NCBI RefSeq assembly: GCF_001746835.1
Contig: NZ_CP016094.1
Coordinates: 1,364,001-1,428,000, forward strand
Length of the DNA: 64,000 nt
Reading direction: 5' to 3'
Source: Lacunisphaera limnophila
GTDB taxonomy: Bacteria > Verrucomicrobiota > Verrucomicrobiia > Opitutales > Opitutaceae
Below, piece by piece: positions 43,461 through 50,805 of the stretch. The translations under genes and the position numbers were made by a program. Position 1 is the stretch's first letter. Every line of letters begins with the position of its first letter. Under the pieces are notes generated by a model. It saw nothing but the letters and a program-made list of their open reading frames with translations, had not been told where the DNA came from and did no database searches.

Positions 43461-44138
43461 TTGGCCGGGCTGCTCCTGGCGGTTTTTCTGGTGGTGGCGG
43501 AGGCGACCGCGCTCGACCTCTGGGTGCAGGACCGGTGCTATGACTTTGCGCAGGGCCGCTGGATGGTGGATGCAACGGAGCCGTTGGGCCGGTTGTTTTT
43601 CTATGATGGGCCGAAGGTTATCATTATACTGACGGCGGTCGTCCTACTGGGCCTGCTGCTGGGCCCAGTCCGCTGGCGGGACCGGTGGGGCTTCGGTCGG
43701 CGCGAACTCGGCGTCGCGGTGCTGACGCTGGTCACCCTCCCGGTGCTGGCCAGTGTGGGCAAGGGCACGACGAATACCTTCACCCCCGCCGAGATCCGGC
43801 GCTACGGGGGCGACGTACCTTACGTGAAAGTGTTTGAGGCCTATCCGGCGGACGACCGGCCAGCGAAGCGGGGCCGGGCTTTTCCCGCCGGGCACGCCAG
43901 CGGGGGGTTTGCGCTGATCGGCCTGGCGGTGCTGGGCCGCACGCGGGCGTGGTGGTGGGGCGGGATCGCGCTGAGTTGGGCCGCCGGTTGGTGGATGGGT
44001 GGATATCAGATACTGAAAGGCGCGCATTACCTCAGCCACACGGTCACGACGATGCTGCTCGCGTGGATGGTGGTGGGGTTCTGGGGCTGGGTGCTGCGAG
44101 AGCGAACAGCGAAGGCCAGGACCAGTCAGGGATTCTGA
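43461..44138 (+). CDS. PAP2-family membrane phosphatase (start disturbed)
   Basis: 225 residues from a TTG at 43461. The frame is open back to 43434 (ATT) but has no ATG. Six membrane helices are likely. Phosphatase motifs: GKGTTN with RRYGGD nearby (motif 1 region), FPAGHASGG (motif 2) and GAHYLSHTV (motif 3). Relatives remove phosphates from lipid A or polyprenyl diphosphate. An ATG at 43414 overlaps the previous stop in ATGA style, but in the wrong frame; one extra base in the six-G run at 43439-43444 would join them, suggesting a frameshift or sequencing error. Confidence 0.8.
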   Translation: MAGLLLAVFLVVAEATALDLWVQDRCYDFAQGRWMVDATEPLGRLFFYDGPKVIIILTAVVLLGLLLGPVRWRDRWGFGRRELGVAVLTLVTLPVLASVGKGTTNTFTPAEIRRYGGDVPYVKVFEAYPADDRPAKRGRAFPAGHASGGFALIGLAVLGRTRAWWWGGIALSWAAGWWMGGYQILKGAHYLSHTVTTMLLAWMVVGFWGWVLRERTAKARTSQGF

Positions 44139-44152
44139 AGGGTGCCGCGCGA

Positions 44153-44178
44153 GGCGGGACTTGGGAATCCCGCCTTAC
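44153..44178 (-). repeat. REP-like palindrome, GTAA head
   Basis: Minus strand: GTAA-GGCGGGATT-CCCA-AGTCCCGCC. It overlaps the last bases of the radical SAM gene's stop region and separates two convergent genes. Confidence 0.7.
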
Positions 44179-45260
44179 AGCAGATCGAGCTGGGTGCCGC
44201 CGGGGCGGCGGAAGGCGGCGGTGGAGAGGTTGAAATCGGCGCGGTTGAGGCCGGCGCGGCGGGCGGAGACGGTGAAGAGCTGTTCGGTTTGTTCGGCGAA
44301 GATTCCCGTCCCGCGCAGGCGGGTGCCGAAGGTGGCGTCGTAGAGCTGGCCGCCGTGCAGATCGCGGAGGCGGGCGAGGACGCGGTCTTTCTTGGCCGGG
44401 GCGTGCGTGTCGAGCCACGCGAGGAAGACATCCTTCACCGTGTGGGGCAGGCGCAGCAGGATGTAGGCGGCGCGCCGAGCGCCGGCGGCGGCGACGGCGT
44501 CGAGGATGGCCGGGATCTCGTGTTCCGTGAGGCCGGGGATGACGGGGGCGACCATGACGCCGACGGGAATGCCGGCGTCGGTCAGCAGCCGGATGGCGCG
44601 CAGGCGGTGGTCGGGTCGGGCCGCGCGCGGCTCGAGCCGGCCGGACAGGTCGGCGTCGAGGGTGGTCAGGGTGACATAGACGGCGGCGCCGTCGTGGGCG
44701 GCCAACCCGGCGAGCAGGTCGATGTCACGCGTGACGAGGAAGTTCTTGGTGATGATGCCGACGGGTTGGCGAAATTCGGTCATTACCTCGAGGCAGCGGC
44801 GGGTGAGCTGGAATTTCCGTTCGGCGGGCTGGTAGCAGTCGGTGATCCCGCTGAGGGAGATGGGCTCCGGGTGCCAGGAGCGGGCGCTGAGCGCGGCGCG
44901 GAGCAGGTCGGGGGCGCGGGGTTTGACGAGGATCTTGGTTTCGAAGTCCACGCCGCTGTTCCACCCGAGGTAGTCGTGGAAGGGGCGGGCGAAGCAGTAG
45001 GCGCAGCCGTGTTCGCAGCCGCGGTAGGGGTTGAGGCCCCAGCCGGGGCCGAGGTCGGGGCTGTCGTGGCGCACGAGGATGGACTCGGAGGCGTCGACGT
45101 AGAACTGGGTGCGCGGGTGCGGGCGCTCGACGGGCACACCGTGTTCATCGTACTCGGCGTAGTCGGGATCCGGCTCGACGGTGAGGCGTTCGAAGCGGTT
45201 GGCCGGGTTGAGGGTGGTGCCGCGGCCGGGGGTGGGGCGGGGGACGGCGGGCGGCGGCAT
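44175..45260 (-). CDS. PA0069-family radical SAM protein
   Basis: 361 residues from the Met at 45260; a Met at 45308 is the longer option. The 4Fe-4S cysteines lie in CEHGCAYCFAR (CxxxCxxC). Family features include YDEHGVPVERP, LNPYRGCEHG, SGITDCYQPAE, ITKNFLVTRD and VMVAPVIPGL. It is a SplB-like protein whose reaction is unknown; DNA-photoproduct repair has been suggested for relatives only by similarity. Confidence 0.9.
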   Translation of the reverse strand: MPPPAVPRPTPGRGTTLNPANRFERLTVEPDPDYAEYDEHGVPVERPHPRTQFYVDASESILVRHDSPDLGPGWGLNPYRGCEHGCAYCFARPFHDYLGWNSGVDFETKILVKPRAPDLLRAALSARSWHPEPISLSGITDCYQPAERKFQLTRRCLEVMTEFRQPVGIITKNFLVTRDIDLLAGLAAHDGAAVYVTLTTLDADLSGRLEPRAARPDHRLRAIRLLTDAGIPVGVMVAPVIPGLTEHEIPAILDAVAAAGARRAAYILLRLPHTVKDVFLAWLDTHAPAKKDRVLARLRDLHGGQLYDATFGTRLRGTGIFAEQTEQLFTVSARRAGLNRADFNLSTAAFRRPGGTQLDLL

Positions 45261-45305
45261 GGGGGGCACATTATGTGGAATAGCGCGGGCGCCAGTGCGA
45301 TTCCG

Positions 45306-45350
45306 CAAAAAATACAGGGCCGCCCCCCGCGTGAGCGGAGAGCGGCCCTG
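45306..45350 (-). terminator. Rho-independent terminator of the TonB-domain gene
   Basis: Minus strand: 9-bp stem CAGGGCCGC/GCGGCCCTG (45350-45342 with 45323-45315) with an inner CCGC/GCGG helix, then TATTTTTTG. It begins 22 bp past the stop at 45372. Confidence 0.88.
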
Positions 45351-45371
45351 GTTGTTTGCTTTAGGACTGCT

Positions 45372-45770
45372 TTAGTTGAGCGCGAAACGGGTGGCAGTGT
45401 CGTAGTTGGCGACAATGTTCACCGGCAGCGCGACCTTACGGGCCACGGGCTTGCCGTCGACGATCGCGGGGGAGAATTTCCACTGCGAAACGGCTTCGGA
45501 GACCGTGGATACGAGTTCGGCGTTGGCGCCGGGCGTGACCGACTTGATGTCGGTCGGCTTACCCGTCGCATCGACGACGAATTCGAGGACCACCTTCTTG
45601 CCGGCGAAACGGGAGCTCACCTCGGGTTTGATAACCGTGGTGGGCACCGGACCGTCGGCGCGATTGCGGTAGGACTCGACATAAGCCTTCTCGGTGGATT
45701 CCGCCGCCACGAGGGCGAGGGGTGCAACGAGCAGGCTGAGGCTGAGGGCTAGTTTGGATTTCGTGTTCAT
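45372..45770 (-). CDS. Secreted single-domain TonB C-terminal protein
   Basis: 132 residues from the ATG at 45770. The signal peptide (MNTKSKLALSLSLLVAPLALVAA) is followed by one TonB-CTD-like domain (about 40-120) with VVLEFVVDATGKPTDIKSVTP and SQWKFSPAIVDGKPV. No membrane anchor or Pro-rich spacer. A long leader of about 300 bases may precede it, ending in a hairpin that hides its Shine-Dalgarno sequence, so regulation at translation is plausible. A clear terminator follows, so it is monocistronic. Confidence 0.82.
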   Translation of the reverse strand: MNTKSKLALSLSLLVAPLALVAAESTEKAYVESYRNRADGPVPTTVIKPEVSSRFAGKKVVLEFVVDATGKPTDIKSVTPGANAELVSTVSEAVSQWKFSPAIVDGKPVARKVALPVNIVANYDTATRFALN

Positions 45771-45780
45771 GGCTTGATAT

Positions 45781-45796
45781 CTCCGCCGAGGCGGAG
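45781..45796 (-). promoter_or_regulatory. Hairpin covering the ribosome-binding site
   Basis: Minus strand: CTCCGC-CTCG-GCGGAG, whose 3' arm contains the GGAG Shine-Dalgarno 10 bases before the ATG at 45770. The RNA upstream is AAAAAAGC. Read on the plus strand, the same element looks like a terminator (stem, then TTTTTT), but no plus-strand gene precedes it. Confidence 0.55.
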
Positions 45797-46085
45797 GCTT
45801 TTTTCTGTTTAGGCAGGACACGGCCACCGGCCGGAATGGCCGCAGGCTGGGTATCCCGTTCCACCCCCTCCGGCCCGTTAAACGGCCGCAGGTGGCGAAA
45901 GTGTGCTTTGGGGCAACCCGGGTGCGAGGGCGCGATTTCACAGCCTTCCCGCAACCCGACAGAATGATGAACACTGGATCCGACTGACTCCGGAGGCCTC
46001 ACGCCGGAACCAGCCAAGTCAAAGAACTCCGTCGCGGTGGGCTGGCCACCCGTGAAGACAACCGGCTTGCGACTGGACCCACTAT

Positions 46086-46101
46086 AGCACGTTCGGTGCC
46101 A
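46086..46101 (-). promoter_or_regulatory. Sigma-54-like promoter
   Basis: Minus strand TGGCACCGAACGTGCT keeps the invariant GG (-24) and GC (-12) with correct spacing and most consensus bases of TGGCAC-N5-TTGCW. Transcription would start about 300 bases before the TonB-domain gene. TATAGT directly downstream could instead be a sigma-70 -10 hexamer. Confidence 0.45.
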
Positions 46102-46222
46102 CCCGTCGTGTGCCAGTTGGGTGAAGTTTTACAATTAAACGGGGTATCATGGTTGCTGACGGCCAGGATTAGAAAAACAGGAAAGCCTTGAACGAGATGG
46201 ATTCAGGCATGTCCTAGGGCGG

Positions 46223-47065
46223 ATGCGCCTCCGTATCTCCCTGTTGGTCCTACTTGCCCTGCTGTCTTCCGGGGGGGCGTTTGCCTCCGAAACCTTGGCC
46301 GAAAAGACCCTGAAGGACATCGCGGCAAGGCAGCGGCACATCTTTGAGCGGGCGGAGGCGGAGGGGGAGCACCTGGACGAAGCCTGGTTGCGCGGGGAGA
46401 TCCAGAGCGTGATCAACAGCTACGATGTGCTGATCCAGAAGAGCCCGGATTTTGCGGCCGCGCATGCGGCGTATGGCATGTTGCTGGGGCAGGTGGGCAT
46501 GACCCGCGAGGCGGTGGGGATGCTGCTCAAGGCCAACCAGCTCGACGGGGAGATTCCGGTGGTGAAAAATGAGATCGCCCGTTTTCTCGCCGAGGATGGC
46601 AAGTTGGCCGAGGCCTTGCCGTGGCTGACCGCCGCGATCAAACTCGCGCCCGACGAGCCGCTATACCACTACCACCTCGGCAAGATGCTGACGGAGGGCA
46701 GGGACGAGCTGATCGCCACCGGCGAGTTCACGCGGGCCACGCTGGACCAGGCGATGTTGGACGCCTTCCGACGCGGCGCCGAACTCGCGCCGGACAACAT
46801 GGCCTATGGCTACCGGGCGGCCGAGGCGTACTACGATCTGGCCACCCCGCAGTGGGAGGAGGCGCTGAAGGCCTGGGGAAAACTGGAGGAAAAGGCGCAG
46901 CCCGGGTTGGAGCAGCAGACCATCCGCCTGCACGCCGCGAACGTGCTGGGGAAGCTGGGCCGGGCCGAGCACGCCCGCGCGTTGCTGGTCACCGTGACCG
47001 AGCCGCCGCTCCAGAAACAGAAGCAGACTTTGCTGGACGAACTGGCCCCGGCCGACGCAAAGTAA
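46223..47065 (+). CDS. Secreted TPR-repeat protein
   Basis: 280 residues with signal peptide MRLRISLLVLLALLSSGGAFA. TPR-like helix pairs occupy about 60-260: VLIQKSPDFAAAHAAYGMLL, LAEALPWLTAAIKLAPDEPLYHYHLGK, AFRRGAELAPDNMAYGYRA and others. TPRs mediate protein contacts; the partner is unknown. Six bases separate it from the rhomboid-like gene, so the TPR, rhomboid-like and prmB genes form a likely operon. Confidence 0.82.
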   Translation: MRLRISLLVLLALLSSGGAFASETLAEKTLKDIAARQRHIFERAEAEGEHLDEAWLRGEIQSVINSYDVLIQKSPDFAAAHAAYGMLLGQVGMTREAVGMLLKANQLDGEIPVVKNEIARFLAEDGKLAEALPWLTAAIKLAPDEPLYHYHLGKMLTEGRDELIATGEFTRATLDQAMLDAFRRGAELAPDNMAYGYRAAEAYYDLATPQWEEALKAWGKLEEKAQPGLEQQTIRLHAANVLGKLGRAEHARALLVTVTEPPLQKQKQTLLDELAPADAK

Positions 47066-47071
47066 CCCGTC

Positions 47072-47851
47072 ATGGGTTTCCTCAACCGGCTCGAACGGGC
47101 CCTCGGCCGCTACGCCATCCCGAATATCTCGCTCTACCTGGTGATCGGGCAGGTGTTTTTCTGGTCGGTTTCATTCCTCGGCTTTTTCGATCTGGAGCGC
47201 ATCGCCCTCCTGCCCTGGGCGGTGGCGCAGGGCGAGGTGTGGCGGGTGTTTTCGTTCCTGCTGCTGCCCCCGGCCGCGCACCCGGTGTTCATCGCCTTTG
47301 CCTGGTACATGTTCTACATGATGGGCTCGGCGCTGGAGGGACACTGGGGGGTGTTTCGTTACAACCTCTTCCTGTTCATCGGGTGGATCATGACGCTGGG
47401 CGTGGCGTTTCTTTTTCCCGGGAATTACGCGACCAACGTGTTTCTGGCCGGCAGCGTGTTCCTGGCCTTCGCTTTTCTGAATCCCGACTTTGAGATCCTG
47501 ATCTTTTTCATCCTGCCGGTGAAGATCAAGTGGCTGGCCCTGATTGCGTGGATCGGCTATGGTTTCGCCCTGGTGACGGGCACGTGGCCGGTGCGATTGG
47601 GGGTGCTCGCCTCGATCAGCAACTTCCTGCTCTTTTTCAGCGGGGAGATCCTGCAGCGGGGCAAGACCGGCCGGCGGCGCATGGAGTACCAGGCGAAGCA
47701 GGCGGCGGCGCGGGAGAACGACGAGCCCCGCCACACCTGCGTGGTCTGCGGGAAGACGGACCGCACGCACCCGCAGGAGGATTTCCGTTACAGTGACGAC
47801 GACAAATGCTACTGCGCGGAACACCGGCCCGGGGCGGGCAAACCGGCCTGA
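47072..47851 (+). CDS. Rhomboid-like membrane protein, probably non-catalytic, with Cys-rich tail
   Basis: 259 residues. Six hydrophobic helices (about 18-195) follow the rhomboid layout, with a loop-1-like WRVFSFLLLPP. The GxSG serine motif and the partner His are not evident: the expected region reads NVFLAGSVFLAF and ASISNFLLFF. It may therefore be an inactive, derlin/iRhom-like member. The cytosolic tail has CVVC near 220 and CYCAEH near 250, a possible zinc-binding module. Cotranscribed with prmB, 3 bases apart. Confidence 0.75.
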   Translation: MGFLNRLERALGRYAIPNISLYLVIGQVFFWSVSFLGFFDLERIALLPWAVAQGEVWRVFSFLLLPPAAHPVFIAFAWYMFYMMGSALEGHWGVFRYNLFLFIGWIMTLGVAFLFPGNYATNVFLAGSVFLAFAFLNPDFEILIFFILPVKIKWLALIAWIGYGFALVTGTWPVRLGVLASISNFLLFFSGEILQRGKTGRRRMEYQAKQAAARENDEPRHTCVVCGKTDRTHPQEDFRYSDDDKCYCAEHRPGAGKPA

Positions 47852-47854
47852 ACC

Positions 47855-48778
47855 ATGGCGACCAAACCCCAGACTCTCGGTGAGTGGCTCAAGTGGGCGG
47901 AGCGCGCCTACGCCAGGCACGAGGTCGCCCTCGGGCAGGTCGCGGTCAGCGCGCACGACGAGGCGCTGTACCTGCTGCTGCGCGCGCTGGAGTTGCCGCT
48001 GGAGAGCCCGCCCACCGTGTTGAAGCGCAAGCTCACCGCGGAGCAGGCGGAGCGGGTGACCGAGGTCTTCCGTCGCCGGCTGGAGGAGCGCGTGCCGGCC
48101 GCCTACCTGACGCGCGAGGCGTTCCTCGGCGAGCATCGGTTCTATGTCGACGAGCGCGTGATCATCCCGCGGTCGTATTTTCTGGAGCTGTTGCCGGCCA
48201 TTGCGGAGATGGTGGAAGGGGGCATGGCGCGAAAGGGCGCGCGGGCGGGTGTGGGGCACCCGGTCAAACGCGTCGTCGACGTCTGCACCGGCTCGGGCTG
48301 CCTGGCGGTGTTGCTGGCCCATCAGTTTCCGGAGGCCAAGGTGGATGCGATCGACCTGTCGCCCGAGGCGCTGGCTGTGGCGAAGTTCAACGTGGCCACC
48401 CATCACCTGGCGAAGCGGGTGCGGCTGCACCACTCCGACGTATTTGATGCGGTGCCGACGGCGAAATACGACCTGATCCTCTCGAATCCGCCGTATGTGC
48501 CCACGCGCGAGCTACGCGGTCTGCCCGAGGAATTCACGAAGGAGCCGCGTCTGGCGCTGGATGGCGGCCGCGACGGATTGGACATCATCCGCAAGCTGCT
48601 GTGGCAGGCGCGGGAGCGGTTGCAGCCATCCGGGCTGGTCGTGCTGGAGGTCGGCGGGTTGCGCGCGGCGATGGACAAGAATTTTCCTGAACTCGGCCTG
48701 CACTGGCTGCACACGGAGGACGGCGAGGACTGCGTGTGCGTGATCCAAGCCGGCCGGTTGCTGAATTGGCCGGGTTAA
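47855..48778 (+). CDS. prmB: Ribosomal protein uL3 glutamine methyltransferase
   Basis: 307 residues. N5-glutamine methyltransferase of the HemK/PrmB family. SAM-binding VCTGSGCLAVLLA near 143, the catalytic NPPY near 211, and the PrmB-type FLGEHRFYVDERVIIPRSYF region are present. An N-terminal helical domain (1-100) recognises substrate. PrmB is preferred over PrmC because of the VDERVIIPRSYF sequence. It converges on the Cys-rich miniprotein gene with overlapping stops. Confidence 0.9.
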   Translation: MATKPQTLGEWLKWAERAYARHEVALGQVAVSAHDEALYLLLRALELPLESPPTVLKRKLTAEQAERVTEVFRRRLEERVPAAYLTREAFLGEHRFYVDERVIIPRSYFLELLPAIAEMVEGGMARKGARAGVGHPVKRVVDVCTGSGCLAVLLAHQFPEAKVDAIDLSPEALAVAKFNVATHHLAKRVRLHHSDVFDAVPTAKYDLILSNPPYVPTRELRGLPEEFTKEPRLALDGGRDGLDIIRKLLWQARERLQPSGLVVLEVGGLRAAMDKNFPELGLHWLHTEDGEDCVCVIQAGRLLNWPG

Positions 48779-48984
48779 GCCGGGTCGGGCCTGGGTTGAA
48801 AGTACCGGCAGTTCCGGCCGAGCCGCACCGGGTAACCGCGGCGCGGGGAGTGCGGGTGGGTGCAGAGCCCGTAATCCGACCAGCGATCTGGATGGAGCGG
48901 GCGAAAATAGAGGCACGATTCGGCGCAGGGGAGGAGAACGGTCGGAGGCCGCGGGGCGGCGGGGGCGGCATCCGGTGGCGTCAT
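48775..48984 (-). CDS. Cys-rich miniprotein
   Basis: 69 residues; its ATG overlaps the stop of the DUF3365 gene (ATGA), which fixes the start. Four of its Cys residues are in LLPCAESCLYF, GLCTHP and NCRYFQP, arranged so they could bind a metal or form disulfides. No signal peptide is visible. The family is unrecognised. It is the last gene of the ArsR-adjacent unit and its stop overlaps that of prmB on the other strand. Confidence 0.65.
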   Translation of the reverse strand: MTPPDAAPAAPRPPTVLLPCAESCLYFRPLHPDRWSDYGLCTHPHSPRRGYPVRLGRNCRYFQPRPDPA

Positions 48985-49625
48985 GGTTTCTTCTTGGGCT
49001 CGAGGATCGAGACCCGCAGCACGCCGCGCCATTGCCCCGTCTTGTAATTCACGGCCTGGTCGGCGGGGAACATCACGCGCAGGGCGTCGGCGACGCCGGG
49101 GGCGAGTTCGTCCTTCGGGCCATGGCAGTCGAGGCACTGTTTCATCACGCCGAGCGGACGGTAGACACGCCATTCCAGGGGCAAGCCGGGGAGGGCCACG
49201 CGCTGGATCAGGAGCTTGGGCACGCCGTCGCCGTTCTCGAGCTGGCGCTCGATGCGTTCCAGGGCGGCGAGTTCGGGGGAATCGGGCGAGTTGGCGGGGC
49301 TGCGCAACCGCAGGCTGGTGCGTTTGATGGCGATCAAGACGGGCTGACCGGGAGCGGCGACGGGCAGTTTGTAATCCTTCAGGTGGAGCAGGCCGACCGC
49401 CATCGCGGGGGCTTGGGTGGCCAGCACCCGCTGCACCTCTCGGACGAGGGTGCTACCCGCGTGGTCGATGGTCCGTTCGCCGAGCAGGCGGATTTCCGCG
49501 AGGGCGGGATCGTCGGGGTTGAGGAAGGTGTGGGTGGAATCCGCCGCATCAGCGGCCCGGAGCGAGATCGGAGCCAGCAAAACCAAAGCCAGCGAAAGAA
49601 CGACGGGGTAGGATCGTGCCTTCAT
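48981..49625 (-). CDS. DUF3365 (Tll0287-like) c-type heme protein
   Basis: 214 residues with a signal peptide (about 1-24). A CLDCH c-type heme site lies near residue 168, inside the PAS-like DUF3365 fold (QPVLIAIKRTSLRLRSPANSP is characteristic). The fold suggests a periplasmic redox or ligand sensor. In this unit it could sense or reduce the toxic species handled by the efflux and rhodanese proteins (inference). Confidence 0.85.
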   Translation of the reverse strand: MKARSYPVVLSLALVLLAPISLRAADAADSTHTFLNPDDPALAEIRLLGERTIDHAGSTLVREVQRVLATQAPAMAVGLLHLKDYKLPVAAPGQPVLIAIKRTSLRLRSPANSPDSPELAALERIERQLENGDGVPKLLIQRVALPGLPLEWRVYRPLGVMKQCLDCHGPKDELAPGVADALRVMFPADQAVNYKTGQWRGVLRVSILEPKKKP

Positions 49626-49718
49626 GGCACGATGGTACTCTTTATTCCCGCGGCGGGCTTCGCAGATCTTGCGAAAGCGTCGGCATCCCGGGGGACGCCG
49701 CCGTCCCGGTCCTGCCCC

Positions 49719-50126
49719 TTACTTGGCCGGTTCGGTGACCTTGCGCACGGGGAGGCCGGCTTCCTGCCAGCCCTTGAAGCCGCCGGCGTTGGCGACCTTG
49801 TGCCCTTGGGCGGCGAGGGCCTGCGCCACCACCCCGGAGCGTTTGCCGGAGCGGCAGTAGGTGATGATCTGTTTGTCACCCACCTGGGCGAGGAAAGCCT
49901 TCCAGTCGCCGATCTGGCCCTCGTCAAATTCGCTTTTCGGAAGCAACACGGCCGGGGCGGCGACCCCGGTGTCGGCCCATTCCGACGGTTCGCGGACATC
50001 GATGAGGACGGCCTTGCCCTCGGCCACGAGTCGGGCGGCCTCGGCCGGGGTCAGGGTGGAAACTTCGGCGCCGAAGATGGAGGAAAACAAGCTGAGCATG
50101 GCAATGAGCGGGAGGAGCTTCTTCAT
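49719..50126 (-). CDS. Periplasmic rhodanese-domain protein
   Basis: 135 residues from the ATG at 50126 with signal peptide MKKLLPLIAMLSLFSSIFGA. The rhodanese domain has VLIDVREPSEW and active-site Cys in ITYCRSGKRSG, which would carry a persulfide. It transfers sulfane sulfur in the periplasm. A second, membrane-anchored rhodanese occurs upstream in the same unit at 52065. Confidence 0.9.
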   Translation of the reverse strand: MKKLLPLIAMLSLFSSIFGAEVSTLTPAEAARLVAEGKAVLIDVREPSEWADTGVAAPAVLLPKSEFDEGQIGDWKAFLAQVGDKQIITYCRSGKRSGVVAQALAAQGHKVANAGGFKGWQEAGLPVRKVTEPAK

Positions 50127-50187
50127 GGGAGGCAAGATGCCCGGTCCGCGCGCCGGCGCAAGTCCGGGCCCGGAGCGCGGGAAGGGG

Positions 50188-50805
50188 TCAGGCCGGGCGG
50201 CGCGCGAGGACCTGGACCACGGCACCGCGGCCGGTGTGGCCGTCGCCTTCGATGATATCGCGCTCAAGCTCGTCCCCGTGGAGGAACTCCAGGCCAGGCA
50301 GTTCCCCGCGCAGGGTGGCGAGGGTCGGCAGCAGCGTTACCTCGCGCGGGCCGCCGGTGTGGAAGGCGAGTTGGGCGGGGCTGTAGCACTCGAGGACGAA
50401 CATCCCGCCGGGGAGCAGGCCGACGACCGCCCGCGCGAGCACCGTGGCGCGAAGGGCGGGCGGGAGGTGCATGAAGATCGCGACGATGCCAGCCCAGGTG
50501 CCAGGGGAGAGCGGGAAGTCGGCGAGGTCCGCTACGATCGTCGTCAGGGGCACGGCGTTTTTCTCCGCCAGCGCGGCGGCCTTGGCGAGACCGGTGGCGG
50601 ATTGGTCCACGGCGGTGACGGCGTGGCCGCGGCGGGCGAGGTGGACGGCGTTGCGGCCCTCGCCTTCGGCGAGGCAGAGGACCGGCCCGGGCGGGATCCG
50701 GTCGGCGACGGCGGCGAGGAACTCATTGGGGGACGTGCCGTAGAGGTAGCCGGTGGCGGCGCCATAGCGCTGATCCCAGAAGGAGGCGTCGTAGTTCGGT
50801 TTCAT
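50188..50805 (-). CDS. Class I SAM-dependent methyltransferase (TehB-like)
   Basis: 205 residues; its ATG overlaps the permease stop (ATGA). SAM-binding motif I is in VLCLAEGEGRNAVHLA and motif II in VTAVDQS; FWDQRYG at the start and IFMHLPP are typical of TehB-like small-molecule methyltransferases. Known relatives methylate tellurite, selenium or thiol compounds. The substrate here is inferred only from its neighbours. Confidence 0.85.
   Translation of the reverse strand: MKPNYDASFWDQRYGAATGYLYGTSPNEFLAAVADRIPPGPVLCLAEGEGRNAVHLARRGHAVTAVDQSATGLAKAAALAEKNAVPLTTIVADLADFPLSPGTWAGIVAIFMHLPPALRATVLARAVVGLLPGGMFVLECYSPAQLAFHTGGPREVTLLPTLATLRGELPGLEFLHGDELERDIIEGDGHTGRGAVVQVLARRPA

Larger units (their letters stand above)
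45771..46222. other. 452-bp interval without a gene
   Basis: It holds the leader of the minus-strand TonB-domain gene and the promoter region of the plus-strand TPR gene. Visible elements are the RBS hairpin at 45781, GC-rich short palindromes around 45820-45900, and a sigma-54-like site at 46086. The stretch 46110-46150 is locally AT-rich. I see no convincing reading frame, tRNA or known riboswitch. Confidence 0.6.

Noticed and set aside
45781-45802. Plus-strand intrinsic terminator
   Set aside because: Stem and T-run fit, but no plus-strand gene ends there; it is better explained as the RBS hairpin of the minus-strand gene.
45771-46020. Cobalamin-type or other known riboswitch in the TonB-domain leader
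   Set aside because: Some short GC-rich boxes look suggestive, but the conserved B12-box and core segments are not in the right order.
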